Assembly: GCF_030546755.1 (NCBI RefSeq)
Contig: NZ_JAUOPE010000006.1
Location: 62,001-126,000 of the forward strand
Reading direction: 5' to 3'
Source: Colwellia sp. 1_MG-2023
GTDB taxonomy: Bacteria > Pseudomonadota > Gammaproteobacteria > Enterobacterales > Alteromonadaceae
Length of the DNA: 64,000 nucleotides
Shown: one piece after another, positions 38,116-47,395 of the stretch
How the letters are laid out: the number at the start of each line of letters is the position of its first letter
How positions within the stretch are numbered: the first letter of the stretch is position 1
Position numbers and translations under genes: made by a program
The notes under the pieces: generated by a model
Seen by the model: the letters and a program-made list of their open reading frames with translations, nothing else
Told to the model about the DNA's origin: nothing
The model's database searches: none

Positions 38116-39189
38116 GTGGATAACATTCAACAGCAATTACAGAAAACGGGCGATTTTTTATCATTAACTCGTCAACACGAGTGGTCTCTCGCCGAGACAT
38201 TTTCATTCACCGTTACGCACTCCCCGAGCCAAACTAAAAGTAAAGTAACCGTTTTAGACACAGGGTTAATCACCTTTGAACCTGTTGAGCGCGCCACAAC
38301 CAAAGATATAATTTTATCAAGCGGTGTGCATGGTAATGAAACGGCGCCTATTGAAATATGTGCAACACTTGTTCAGCAGCTAATCTTAGGTGAACTTGAA
38401 TTAGCTGAACGGGTGTTATTTATTTTTGGTAATCCAGCTGCGATGAATATTGCTGAACGTTTTGTTGAAGAAAATATGAATCGGTTATTTTCTGGTGGCC
38501 ATTCTATTGATCAAGGCGCAGGAACGGGATTGATTAATAAAGAGCGTCATCGTGCCTTACTCCTTGAAAATACGGTGCGTGATTTTTATCTTGCTGGTAC
38601 TGAATTTTCAACGTTAAGGCAGCGTTATCATTATGATCTACACACTGCTATTCGAGGTGCTAAATACGATAAATTTGCGGTCTATCCGCATACACATGGC
38701 AAAGCAAGAAAAACGGAACAATTACAGTTTTTAAAAGCCTGCGGTGTGAATACTATTTTACTGTCAAACTCGCCAACAACGACCTTTAGTTACTATTCAG
38801 CTCATCAATTTGACGCCGATGCTTTTACCGTAGAGCTAGGAAAAGTTAAACCTTTTGGTGAGAATGATATGAATCAGTTTTCTCAAGTACAAAGCACATT
38901 AGAAAAGTTTATCAGTGGCAAGCCTTTAAATTATTCTGCTTATGATGAAAACGATTTTAATATCTTTGTGATTTCTCAAATTATTAATCGCACAGCAGAA
39001 AATTTTCGTTTGAATTTCAGCGACAATGTTGAAAATTTCACTGATTTTCCGGTTGATTATGTTCTCGCTTATGATGGCGAAAATGAAATAAAAGTGAAAC
39101 AACACGGCGAAGCAATCATTTTTCCTAATGCGCAAGTATCTGTCGGGCAACGCGCCTTACTAACGGTTGTCCCGACAAGCTTGACTTGA
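38116..39189 (+). CDS. astE: Succinylglutamate desuccinylase
   Basis: Last step of the arginine succinyltransferase pathway: N-succinylglutamate to succinate and glutamate. A zinc aminoacylase of 357 residues with metal ligands in GVHGNETAP and in YDLHTAIRGAKYD, and the late motif VELGKVKPFG. It begins with GTG; no ATG with better spacing is near. Other ast genes are absent from the window, so the pathway genes are scattered here. Confidence 0.93.
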   Translation: MDNIQQQLQKTGDFLSLTRQHEWSLAETFSFTVTHSPSQTKSKVTVLDTGLITFEPVERATTKDIILSSGVHGNETAPIEICATLVQQLILGELELAERVLFIFGNPAAMNIAERFVEENMNRLFSGGHSIDQGAGTGLINKERHRALLLENTVRDFYLAGTEFSTLRQRYHYDLHTAIRGAKYDKFAVYPHTHGKARKTEQLQFLKACGVNTILLSNSPTTTFSYYSAHQFDADAFTVELGKVKPFGENDMNQFSQVQSTLEKFISGKPLNYSAYDENDFNIFVISQIINRTAENFRLNFSDNVENFTDFPVDYVLAYDGENEIKVKQHGEAIIFPNAQVSVGQRALLTVVPTSLT

Positions 39190-39237
39190 TTTTACTCAAA
39201 TGTGTAAACAAAAGTAGTCAATTTTTAGCTGGCAATT

Positions 39238-39254
39238 TTGTAATAAAATTACAA
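39238..39254. promoter_or_regulatory. Perfect palindrome upstream of the 2-oxoacid dehydrogenase operon
   Basis: TTGTAAT-AAA-ATTACAA, a 17-bp palindrome about 215 bases upstream of the E1alpha start, likely an operator. I cannot name the regulator. Confidence 0.4.
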
Positions 39255-39268
39255 GGCTTGCCTTTCAG

Positions 39269-39287
39269 TTGACGTAAAGGTAAAGTG
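39269..39287. promoter_or_regulatory. Possible MerR-type (LiuR-like) operator
   Basis: GTTGACGTAAAGGTAAAGT resembles the inverted-repeat operators of MerR-family regulators of branched-chain amino acid breakdown (LiuR type). It overlaps a possible TTGCCT-N17-TAAAGT promoter, the usual location for a MerR site. Based on a remembered motif; the regulator gene is not in the window. Confidence 0.35.
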
Positions 39288-39468
39288 CGTGCGTTGTTAC
39301 AACAACGTATTAAACTTATGGGCAAAGACCCAGACAATAATAATATCAAAAGACAGAATAAATAATTCTATTTGGTATCAATGCTTGGCAAGTAAAGTGA
39401 TCCTATACTTGATTCAAGATGGTTATTCGTTCCCCCTTGCTCGCAAGGCTGATAATAAAGAGAATGCT

Positions 39469-40653
39469 ATGAACTCTGAAGTTTATAAAGAAAGCCCGGT
39501 TGTCCATCAACCCGCTTTTATTGATGGTCACTCTGTAGAAATCCCTATCCTAAAAATTTTGCAACAAGATGGTAGTGTTTATCAAGGTGCAGAATTACCG
39601 AAAATTGACCAAGCATTAGCAACAAGAATATACAAAGCATTGGCTTTTCATCGCGTACTAGATGAGAGAATGGTGGGCGCTCAGCGTCAAGGTCGTATTA
39701 GTTTCTATATGGCGGCTTTAGGTGAAGAAGCGGCAAGTGTTGGCGGTGCTGCAGGTTTAGAAGATCAAGACATGATCATGGCGCAATACCGAGAGCAAGG
39801 TGCGCTAATGTATCGTGGCTTTTCACTTGAAGACTTCATGAACCAAATGTTCTCAAATGAAAAAGATTTAGGTAAAGGTCGTCAAATGCCCATTCATTAC
39901 GGCAGCAACGCATTAAATTACATGACGATATCTTCTCCATTAGGTACACAAATTCCTCAAGCAGCCGGTTATGCTTACGGACAAAAACTGCAAGGTAAAG
40001 ATGCGGTAACTATGTGTTACTTCGGCGAAGGAGCGGCATCTGAAGGTGATTTTCATGCCGGCTTAAATATGGCTGCGGTTCATCAAGCTCCAGTGATCTT
40101 TTTCTGTCGTAATAATGGTTACGCTATTTCTACACCTGCTGACGAGCAATTTGTTGGAAACGGTATCGCATCACGTGGTGTTGGTTACGGTATAAAAACT
40201 ATTCGCATCGACGGTAACGACATTTTAGCGGTATTAAAAGCAACACAATTAGCCCGTGAATATGCATTAAAAGAAAATAAACCTGTCATTATTGAAGCTA
40301 TGTCTTATCGCCTAGGTGCTCATTCAACGTCAGATGATCCTTCTGGATATCGTACTCGTGAAGAAGAGGCTAAGTGGCAAGCACATGATCCTATTTTAAG
40401 AATGAAAAACTGGATGTTAGCCAATGAATGGTGGGATGAAGCACAAGAAACAGCCTTATTTGAAAGCTTACGTGAAGATGTTTTAGCTGCCGTAAAAGTG
40501 GCAGAAAAAATAGATAAGCCGCCAGTAGAAGACTTAGTGACGGATGTTTACGATCAAGTACCTGAGCATCTTAACAAGCAATTAAATGAATTAAAGCAAC
40601 ATATTAAAAAGTATCCAGAGTCATACCCGTTTACTGCAGGGAGAATTAAGTAA
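39469..40653 (+). CDS. 2-oxoacid dehydrogenase E1 component, alpha subunit (branched-chain type)
   Basis: Thiamine-diphosphate-dependent decarboxylating subunit, 394 residues from the ATG at 39469. The frame continues 60 codons upstream, but that stretch is non-homologous, and AAAGAG lies about 7 bases before this ATG. The ThDP motif appears as [13 protein letters not shown] to [10 protein letters not shown] (about 185-225), and [15 protein letters not shown] is the phospho-loop region. It fits branched-chain 2-oxoacid dehydrogenase (bkdA1 type) better than pyruvate dehydrogenase. It abuts the E1beta gene (stop and start nearly overlap). No E3 gene is adjacent. Confidence 0.9.
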   Translation: MNSEVYKESPVVHQPAFIDGHSVEIPILKILQQDGSVYQGAELPKIDQALATRIYKALAFHRVLDERMVGAQRQGRISFYMAALGEEAASVGGAAGLEDQDMIMAQYREQGALMYRGFSLEDFMNQMFSNEKDLGKGRQMPIHYGSNALNYMTISSPLGTQIPQAAGYAYGQKLQGKDAVTMCYFGEGAASEGDFHAGLNMAAVHQAPVIFFCRNNGYAISTPADEQFVGNGIASRGVGYGIKTIRIDGNDILAVLKATQLAREYALKENKPVIIEAMSYRLGAHSTSDDPSGYRTREEEAKWQAHDPILRMKNWMLANEWWDEAQETALFESLREDVLAAVKVAEKIDKPPVEDLVTDVYDQVPEHLNKQLNELKQHIKKYPESYPFTAGRIK

Positions 40654-41630
40654 TGGCGCAAATGAATTTATTACAAGCGATTAATAATGCGTTAGACATT
40701 GCTATGGCAGAAAACGACAGTGCCTTGTGTTTTGGTGAAGATGTCGGGCATTTTGGTGGTGTTTTTCGTGCAACCAGTGGTTTACAAGAAAAGTATGGTA
40801 AAGCACGCTGTTTTAATACGCCATTAGTTGAGCAAGGTATTATAGGTTTTGCGAACGGTTTAGCCGCGCAAGGTAGTACACCAATTGCAGAGATCCAATT
40901 TGCGGATTATATTTTTCCTGCCTTCGATCAGATTGTCAATGAAGCCGCAAAGTTTCGCTACCGTAGTGGTAATGAGTTTGATGTTGGTAAGTTAACTATC
41001 CGTTCACCTTATGGTGGAGGTATTGCAGGTGGTTTGTATCATAGCCAATCACCAGAAGCCTATTTTGCTCATACACCGGGTTTAAAAATTGTTGTGCCAC
41101 GTAATCCTTATCAAGCGAAAGGTTTGTTACTTGCTTCAATCCGTGATGATAATCCGGTGATATTTTTCGAACCTAAGCGTTTATATCGCGCATCTACAGG
41201 CGAAGTGCCAGAAGAAGATTATCAATTACCGCTAGGTAAAGCTGAAGTCGTTAAGCAAGGTAGTGACATCACATTACTTGCTTGGGGCGCACAAATGGAA
41301 ATTATTGAAAAAGCCGCTGAAATGGCAGATAACGATGGCATTTCATGTGAAATTATCGACTTACGTTCAATTTTACCTTGGGACGTAGAAACCATTGCTG
41401 CCTCGGTAATGAAAACGGGACGTTTAGTGATTTCGCAAGAAGCGCCATTAACGGCTGGTTTTGCTAGTGAAATAGCTGCCACGATTCAAAGCGAGTGCTT
41501 TTTACACCTTGAATCGCCGATTGCACGAGTTTGCGGAATGGACACGCCTTATCCATTAGCATTAGAAAAAGAGTATGTTAGCGATCATTTAAAAACATAC
41601 GAAGCCATTAAAAATAGCTTAAATTACTAG
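40653..41630 (+). CDS. 2-oxoacid dehydrogenase E1 component, beta subunit (branched-chain type)
   Basis: Partner of the preceding gene in the alpha2-beta2 E1 enzyme; 325 residues. Motifs include [19 protein letters not shown] and [16 protein letters not shown] (ThDP pocket), the central [29 protein letters not shown] and the C-terminal transketolase-like domain with [11 protein letters not shown]. The first base of its ATG overlaps the last base of the E1alpha stop, so translation is coupled. Confidence 0.93.
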   Translation: MAQMNLLQAINNALDIAMAENDSALCFGEDVGHFGGVFRATSGLQEKYGKARCFNTPLVEQGIIGFANGLAAQGSTPIAEIQFADYIFPAFDQIVNEAAKFRYRSGNEFDVGKLTIRSPYGGGIAGGLYHSQSPEAYFAHTPGLKIVVPRNPYQAKGLLLASIRDDNPVIFFEPKRLYRASTGEVPEEDYQLPLGKAEVVKQGSDITLLAWGAQMEIIEKAAEMADNDGISCEIIDLRSILPWDVETIAASVMKTGRLVISQEAPLTAGFASEIAATIQSECFLHLESPIARVCGMDTPYPLALEKEYVSDHLKTYEAIKNSLNY

Positions 41631-41641
41631 GATTATTAAAC

Positions 41642-43252
41642 ATGAGCATTGATTTTATATTGCCAGATATTGGTGAAGGTATCGTTGAATGTGAACTGGT
41701 TGAATGGCTAGTAAATGAAGGTGATACTATTGCTGAAGATCAACCTGTTGCTGATGTCATGACAGATAAAGCGTTAGTACAAATTCCAGCGATGCACTCT
41801 GGTGTTGTTGATAAATTATTTTATCAAAAAGGTGAAATTGCCAAGGTTCATCAGCCGTTATTTTCAATGACGCCAGATGATGCAACACAATCAGCAGCTA
41901 GCGATAATACGGCTACAGCTAGTGCATCAACAACAGAGCCAAGCGTTTCTGTTATCACCCCTCAAGAAAACTCGTCAGCGTTAATTGTTGAAGATTTTAT
42001 TTTACCAGATATTGGTGAAGGTATTGTTGAATGTGAAGTGGTTGATTGGCTTGTTAATGAAGGTGATATTCTTGAAGAAGATCAACCTGTTGCGGATGTA
42101 ATGACAGATAAAGCTTTAGTACAAATTCCTGCTATGTATGCCGGAAAAGTGGTGAAGTTACATTATGCGAAAGGTGAAATTGCTAAAGTACATCAGCCGT
42201 TATTCGCCATTGAAAGAGCGGGTTCAGCTTCAACCGTTGTTGCTCCAACCGAACAGAGCAATCAGCAAGCGATAGCGCCAAACGCAGTTAATAAAACGGT
42301 TGAAAAACAGCTTGAGGCTAAAACTCAAGCAATTCAAACGCATAAAATGATCAACGAAAAAGCCGTGGCAAGTCCTGCTGTTCGACGTGTTGCACGTGAA
42401 TTGAATGTTAATATTCATCAAGTGCCAGGCAGCGGTAAAAAAGGGCGTGTTTATAAAGAAGATGTTGTTGCTTTTAACAGTCATGATGGACAAGTAAATC
42501 AAACGTCTATCTCGGATATTGCAACAACGCATCAAGCAACAGCAGGCGGCAAGCGTACTGAGCCTATTCGTGGTGTGAAAGCTGCAATGGCCAAAGCCAT
42601 GGTCAATTCTGTATCAACCATTCCTCACTTTACCTATTGTGAAGAGATTGATATGACGAATTTAATTAAATTGCGCGGCGAACTTAAAGAAGTGTATGCC
42701 AAGCAAGATATTAAATTAACCATGATGCCATTTTTCATGAAAGCGATGTCATTAGCATTAAAGCAATTCCCAGTAGTTAACTCACAGCCTAATGAAGACT
42801 GTACTGAGCTAACGTACTTTGATGATCATAATATTGGCATGGCAGTTGATTCTAAAGTGGGTTTATTAGTACCAAACGTTAAACAAGTACAACATAAAAC
42901 TATTATTGATTTAGCAAAAGATATTATGCAACTAACCGATGCCGCACGTTCTGGACGAGTTGCGAGTGAATTTTTGAAGGGTGGCACTATCACTATTTCA
43001 AATATTGGCGCTATTGGCGGCACTGTAGCAACGCCAATTATTAATAAACCTGAAGCTGCCATTGTTGCTTTAGGTAAGTTGCAAAAGTTACCTCGTTTTA
43101 ATGACAAAGGCGAAGTTGAAGCGCGTTCAATTATGCAAGTGAGTTGGTCTGGTGATCACCGTATTATTGATGGTGGTACTATTGCTCGTTTCTGTAACTT
43201 ATGGAAATCTTTCTTAGAAGAACCGAGTAATATGTTAGTGCATATGGCTTAA
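41642..43252 (+). CDS. 2-oxoacid dehydrogenase E2 (dihydrolipoyl acyltransferase) with two lipoyl domains
   Basis: Core acyltransferase of the complex, 536 residues. Two N-terminal lipoyl domains carry Lys43 and Lys157, each within DVMTDKALVQIPA. An E1/E3-binding domain follows (about 245-280, SPAVRRVARELNV), joined by Ala/Thr/Gln linkers, and the catalytic domain ends with the DHRIIDGG motif (His506, Asp510). The two lipoyl domains are almost identical in protein and DNA, so one arose by recent duplication or is kept alike by gene conversion. Branched-chain E2s usually have one lipoyl domain. The operon ends in a terminator. Confidence 0.92.
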   Translation: MSIDFILPDIGEGIVECELVEWLVNEGDTIAEDQPVADVMTDKALVQIPAMHSGVVDKLFYQKGEIAKVHQPLFSMTPDDATQSAASDNTATASASTTEPSVSVITPQENSSALIVEDFILPDIGEGIVECEVVDWLVNEGDILEEDQPVADVMTDKALVQIPAMYAGKVVKLHYAKGEIAKVHQPLFAIERAGSASTVVAPTEQSNQQAIAPNAVNKTVEKQLEAKTQAIQTHKMINEKAVASPAVRRVARELNVNIHQVPGSGKKGRVYKEDVVAFNSHDGQVNQTSISDIATTHQATAGGKRTEPIRGVKAAMAKAMVNSVSTIPHFTYCEEIDMTNLIKLRGELKEVYAKQDIKLTMMPFFMKAMSLALKQFPVVNSQPNEDCTELTYFDDHNIGMAVDSKVGLLVPNVKQVQHKTIIDLAKDIMQLTDAARSGRVASEFLKGGTITISNIGAIGGTVATPIINKPEAAIVALGKLQKLPRFNDKGEVEARSIMQVSWSGDHRIIDGGTIARFCNLWKSFLEEPSNMLVHMA

Positions 43253-43270
43253 TCAATGATTGATGAATTT

Positions 43271-43297
43271 AAAAACCTGCTTTTTAGCAGGTTTTTT
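43271..43297 (+). terminator. Terminator after the E2 gene
   Basis: AAACCTGCT / AGCAGGTTT stem with a loop of T residues, followed by TTTATT. Confidence 0.85.
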
Positions 43298-43435
43298 ATT
43301 TTCTTTGATTTACCTCTCGTTAAATCTCTGAGATCAGCTTAAGTATATTATGTGGTTAAAAGATATAAATCTTAATTTTTCAATGTGTTACAATAACTGA
43401 ATGGACAATCTCCCCCTAACCATCATGGACGGAAA

Positions 43436-44050
43436 GTGAAAAAATTACATCAATACTTAGGCTTTTTTATGCTATTACCTTTCATTGCTTGGGCGGTAAC
43501 TGGCGTATTTTTCTTCTTTAAACCCGGCTATAAAACGGCTTATCAACCGTTAGCAATAAAAACCTATCCGGTAAATCAGCATGTTTTACCTGCTAGTAAT
43601 TTACCTGAAAAAAAAGAAGATTGGTTAGAGATCAGACAACTTAAGACTATTTTAGGTGAGCATCTTTTAGTGAAAACGACACAAGGTTGGCAACATATTT
43701 CACCAACTTCACTGAATGTAATTGCTCCACCTGATCAGCAAGCAATCAAAAAATTAGTTAATGATGCCATTGCAAGTAATAAAGCGAGATATGGTGAAAT
43801 TAAGTCGGTAGATAACTTTTTAATTACGACGAGCACAGATGTTAGGATCACTCTAAATTGGCCAGGCATGACCTTACGACAACAAGGTGTAGATACCGAT
43901 TTTATTAATACCATTTATAATATTCATTATTTGCGTTGGACTGGGATAAAAGCGCTTGATCAAGTGCTTGGTGTCGTTGGACTTTTCTTGATGGTGTTAT
44001 TAGCGGGCTTAGGCGTGATGATGACAACTAAGCGTCAGAAAACCGTTTAA
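43436..44050 (+). CDS. PepSY-type membrane protein
   Basis: 204 residues, two transmembrane helices: one at the N terminus (about 5-27, HQYLGFFMLLPFIAWAVTGVFFF) and one near the C terminus (about 175-195). The extracytoplasmic part between them looks like a reduced PepSY-associated fold; IHYLRWTG lies just before the second helix. This resembles truncated PepSY_TM proteins, some linked to iron or heme reduction. The start is GTG; the ATG 11 bases upstream is out of frame. Function unknown. Confidence 0.7.
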   Translation: MKKLHQYLGFFMLLPFIAWAVTGVFFFFKPGYKTAYQPLAIKTYPVNQHVLPASNLPEKKEDWLEIRQLKTILGEHLLVKTTQGWQHISPTSLNVIAPPDQQAIKKLVNDAIASNKARYGEIKSVDNFLITTSTDVRITLNWPGMTLRQQGVDTDFINTIYNIHYLRWTGIKALDQVLGVVGLFLMVLLAGLGVMMTTKRQKTV

Positions 44051-44116
44051 TTATAGTTGTGGTCAGACCTCTTGTTGTGTAAAGTATTTTTACTGGTCAA
44101 TTAAATAACAGCTGTT

Positions 44117-45007
44117 ATGCATCAAGAATCTTTATACATTAATGATGGCGATCATCAATTACATCTTCGCCATATCGTTAAAAAAGAGCCGGGGATCCCT
44201 GTGCTTATGCTTCATGGCACCATGGAGAATGGTAAAATCTTTTATACTGAGTCAGGAAGAGGACTCGGTTGTTATCTCGCTGAACATGGCTTTGATGTTT
44301 ATGTAGCTGATTTTAGAGGTAAAGGGTTTAGTAAACCATCACTTGAGATAGATGCTGAACACGGTCAATGGGAAATGATCAATCAAGATATTCCTCTTTT
44401 TATCGACTTTATTAAAGCGCGTTCTAAACAACCAATGCATATTATTTGTCATTCATGGGGCGGTGTTTTATTAAAAGCATTTTTAGCCAGAAACCCTGAT
44501 AACGTTAAGGATATAGCTCGCTTAGTATTTTTTGGGTCGAAAAGAGTGATCCATCAAACGCATTTTGAAAAGAAGCTGAAAATCGATTGGTTTTGGCAAT
44601 GGCTCGCACCAAAACTAGCCAAGCGGAAAAGATACATTGATTTAGTTAAATTAAAAGCTGGCTCTGATAACGAAAGTTATCTTTTTTTACTGCAAAGCAT
44701 CCCATGGCTAAAAGAAAGGTTGTGGAAAGATACTCTTGATGATTTCAATTATAATGAGGCAAGTAAAGCGGTTAAGTGGCCAGCGTCATGGCATTTAACC
44801 GGGATAAACGATTCGTTATTAGGCCATCCTGAAGATGTTGGGCATTTTATTGCCGAGTCAAATCCACAGGCTAAATTCTCTGTTCTATCTGTTAATGCCG
44901 GTAACTTAGTGGATTATGATCATATAAATATATTAACGCATAAATTAGCGGTCAAAGATCATTTTCCTGCGATATTAACTTGGCTCAATAAATTTAACAG
45001 TGAGTAA
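44117..45007 (+). CDS. Alpha/beta-fold hydrolase
   Basis: 296 residues, no signal peptide. It has the oxyanion motif HGTMENGKIFY, the nucleophile elbow CHSWGG (Ser near residue 115), a probable Asp near TGINDSLLG and His in YDHINIL. The sequence around the elbow suggests the serine aminopeptidase/PHA-depolymerase-like group acting on lipid or polyester esters, but I cannot give a substrate. It stands 66 bases after the PepSY-type gene and ends with a terminator. Confidence 0.82.
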   Translation: MHQESLYINDGDHQLHLRHIVKKEPGIPVLMLHGTMENGKIFYTESGRGLGCYLAEHGFDVYVADFRGKGFSKPSLEIDAEHGQWEMINQDIPLFIDFIKARSKQPMHIICHSWGGVLLKAFLARNPDNVKDIARLVFFGSKRVIHQTHFEKKLKIDWFWQWLAPKLAKRKRYIDLVKLKAGSDNESYLFLLQSIPWLKERLWKDTLDDFNYNEASKAVKWPASWHLTGINDSLLGHPEDVGHFIAESNPQAKFSVLSVNAGNLVDYDHINILTHKLAVKDHFPAILTWLNKFNSE

Positions 45008-45030
45008 ATAATCGCAGTTTACTTTAACTA

Positions 45031-45058
45031 AAAAAGAGCCACAAATAGGGCTCTTTTT
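45031..45058 (+). terminator. Terminator of the alpha/beta hydrolase gene
   Basis: AAAAAGAGCC and GGGCTCTTTTT form a stem with a 7-base loop; A-run on one side and T-run on the other make it usable in both directions. Confidence 0.85.
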
Positions 45059-45127
45059 CATTTTACTGGCGTTATCAACATTGTTTAACCAACACAGTTT
45101 AACCAATATTCTGTATTCAATAAGTAG

Positions 45128-45559
45128 CTAACTTAACCATTCATGCTTTTCGGCTTTACTCGCTAATAACACTAACGCGACGGCAATTATCAATACCATG
45201 GTTGGCATAATGATACTTGCTACGCCATAAACCGCCATTGAGTCAATGACAACAAATGAATGTATGTTTTGCACAACAACACCTAATACTGAGGCAATTA
45301 ATACGAGTTTGGCTATCGCTTTTTTCAGTACTAGTAATAAACTGCCTAATGCACCCGCAAAAACAGCGATAGCAAAAGCAGCGGTTGCCCACAAAGGAAT
45401 ATCTTTATATAAGGCTTGTTCTTGAGCTGGTAACTCACTGATCATTTCAGGGGTCATTGTTATATGACTGAAAAACGCCATTAAACCGAGTAAATTCCAA
45501 ACAAACGCGATAATGGCGGTGATTGTAAACCATTTAGGGATTTCAATTTTATCTGACAT
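45128..45559 (-). CDS. Small four-helix membrane protein (annotated elsewhere as sugar transporter-like)
   Basis: 143 residues from the ATG at 45559, N terminus MSDKIEIPKWFTITAI. Four transmembrane helices occur, at about 10-28, 52-73, 80-97 and 112-135, with a short basic C terminus. The open frame extends upstream, but those residues are encoded by the MITE, so they are not part of the protein. The MITE ends 33 bases upstream of the start codon and probably supplies or disturbs the promoter. Function unknown. Confidence 0.75.
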   Translation of the reverse strand: MSDKIEIPKWFTITAIIAFVWNLLGLMAFFSHITMTPEMISELPAQEQALYKDIPLWATAAFAIAVFAGALGSLLLVLKKAIAKLVLIASVLGVVVQNIHSFVVIDSMAVYGVASIIMPTMVLIIAVALVLLASKAEKHEWLS

Positions 45560-45592
45560 GTGATTCCTTAATTTTATCTTTTTTGTTATCAG

Positions 45593-45853
45593 GGCGTGTT
45601 GATCTTTCGAGGTTAAATTTTGTTTAAAATAAAACCATTTATTCAAGGCGTGAGTTATGTAGCATGGTTGTTCCATGTAAATAATGAACAACGAATATAA
45701 AATGGCTTTAAATTAAACCCTTCGGGCAACGTTTGTTTGTCATTTCTACTGCATTATTGCTCATTAAGGTGGAATAACCACATATCATTCGCAATGCTTT
45801 GTATGAATACCAAACAAACTGTTGCAAAAATCATCGCGAAAGATTCACACGCC
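45593..45853. mobile_element. 261-bp MITE-like element, copy 2
   Basis: Same element and orientation as the copy at 11379-11640, with scattered substitutions along its length. The left end is GGCGTGTTGATCTTTCG; the right end (reverse complement GGCGTGTGAATCTTTCG) has decayed at two positions. The flanks TCAG and TTAA do not form a target repeat, so this copy is older or recombined. A reading frame of about 60 codons overlaps its right part but shows no family likeness. Confidence 0.85.
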
Positions 45854-45972
45854 TTAATTAATCACTTGAGTGTAGACAAAAAAATGTCCAAATGGAATGA
45901 TAATGGCTTGTTTTACCGTCGTATTTGATCACTTATTCATTCCATTTCAATTGATAGGCCAATAACAAACAA

Positions 45973-46782
45973 CTAAGTTAATTGCTTTCTAATCAGTAAC
46001 AGACTTATCAGAAAACCTAAACTAAATAAGCTATTTGAGCCGCCGTGGCCATGACTTTCACTGTGATATTCAACATAGTCAGGGTCGTAATTACTGCTTT
46101 CTAACGGTAATGCATACAACGCATTAGTATTGTCTGAGCTATAAGAGGCAACAATATCGCTATAACCCACTTCATATAAATCAATTAAAACGTCGTAATT
46201 ATCCGAAATATAGCCTTGGTTTAAGGTGGTATACACTTCGTATTGATCATTTTCACTTTCACCATAAATTGTGAAAATATCGGTGGTGTAGTAATGAATC
46301 CAATCACCGCCGTTTTTACTTAAATATAATTCTGCATAAACGTTTGCTTGATCAATATGATAAGTATCAATCACATCGGCATCGAAAGTGACACTAAAGG
46401 TTTGATAAAAGCCATCTTCATCATAATCTTCAATCAATTGGCTAAAACCATCATATATATTAAAGCTTCTATACCAGTTATTAGCTGATGAAGTGTTGGC
46501 CTGAGCATTTCCAGCTGAATTATTACTTGCTAACTGTGCTGGTCTGGTTTGTTTAAATACTTGCTGTTGTTTTAGGCTTAATATTTGCTCGCGCGTTTTA
46601 CCTTGAAAACTATTTTTTAAGGTACTTTCTACGGTTTTTAATTGCTCAATGGCTTGAGTTTGTTGCCATGTTTGCTTAACACTTCCGACTGAAGTTGTCT
46701 GATGATTAGTTGCTGATTCACTTGCAACGGTTGATGTTGAAAATATGGCCAATAGTGCTGCTGTGGTTAATGTCTTGTTCAT
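45973..46782 (-). CDS. Choice-of-anchor H-type exported protein with GlyGly-CTERM-like tail
   Basis: Exported protein of 269 residues. The signal peptide ends near VASES (residue about 23). A Gln/Ala-rich helical stretch (30-95) is followed by a beta-rich domain with many Tyr and Asp residues (about 100-235). The C terminus is HGHGGSNSLFSLGF, then a hydrophobic helix and RKQLT: the GGS-helix-basic pattern of GlyGly-CTERM proteins processed by rhombosortase. Choice-of-anchor H proteins of Colwelliaceae look like this. Function unknown, probably surface. Confidence 0.75.
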   Translation of the reverse strand: MNKTLTTAALLAIFSTSTVASESATNHQTTSVGSVKQTWQQTQAIEQLKTVESTLKNSFQGKTREQILSLKQQQVFKQTRPAQLASNNSAGNAQANTSSANNWYRSFNIYDGFSQLIEDYDEDGFYQTFSVTFDADVIDTYHIDQANVYAELYLSKNGGDWIHYYTTDIFTIYGESENDQYEVYTTLNQGYISDNYDVLIDLYEVGYSDIVASYSSDNTNALYALPLESSNYDPDYVEYHSESHGHGGSNSLFSLGFLISLLLIRKQLT

Positions 46783-47065
46783 AATAATGTCCTTGATATT
46801 TTTATCGTTAAGCGCATTAAACCTTAGTTAATCTGAATGTTAGCTGAACAAATAAATCGTTGAAGAAAAATTATTAACGATGAATAAAATAAAACTAAGT
46901 CGTTTTGCTGATGAATTTATACAATAGTTCGACACAGTGTTCAGGATAGATTCAGTTTGAATCTTTACAATATCAGGCAGTAACAAAGTATAATTTTATG
47001 GAATTGGTGGTGGTTTACTTTTACACTGAGCCTAGTTTTAAATTAACTCAGTATTGGTAGGTGAA

Positions 47066-47392
47066 ATGAGCTTTATGTCTAAGGTTTCTAAATTGTTGAT
47101 GATGATCGTCTTAAGTAGCTTTGTTAGTACTTGGTCTGTCTCTGCGATGCCTGTTTACCATGGTGAATATGTGCAAGGCGCAGCTTTTCAAGGTGCTAAA
47201 AGTTCATTAGCCGTTAATAGTTCTCAACAAGCTGCTCGTATCGTGAAATCTCAATTTGGCGGTAAAATATTGAAAGTGCAACGAACGAAAGTAAATGGCA
47301 ATAGTGGATATAGAGTCAAAGTATTAAAAAATAATGGCCATGTCATTACAGTTACAGTAGATGCTGTTTCGGGTCGAATTTCAGGAAGATAA
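47066..47392 (+). CDS. Exported PepSY-domain protein
   Basis: 108 residues from the ATG at 47066 (an upstream TTG and a downstream ATG at 47075 are alternatives). A signal peptide covers about residues 1-28 (to SAM). One PepSY domain follows (about 40-105), with QAARIVKSQFGGKILKVQR and YRVKVLKNNGHV. Small periplasmic PepSY proteins next to a PhoP/PhoQ-like pair are thought to modulate the sensor or bind metal ions. The response regulator begins 3 bases after its stop. Confidence 0.85.
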   Translation: MSFMSKVSKLLMMIVLSSFVSTWSVSAMPVYHGEYVQGAAFQGAKSSLAVNSSQQAARIVKSQFGGKILKVQRTKVNGNSGYRVKVLKNNGHVITVTVDAVSGRISGR

Positions 47393-47395
47393 AGA

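Noticed and set aside
39289-39468. 60-residue N-terminal extension of the E1alpha subunit
   Set aside because: Not like any E1 sequence, while the ATG at 39469 has a suitable ribosome site and gives the family length.
45737-45928. 63-codon plus-strand frame overlapping MITE copy 2
   Set aside because: Mostly inside the repeat, not open in the other copy, no family likeness.
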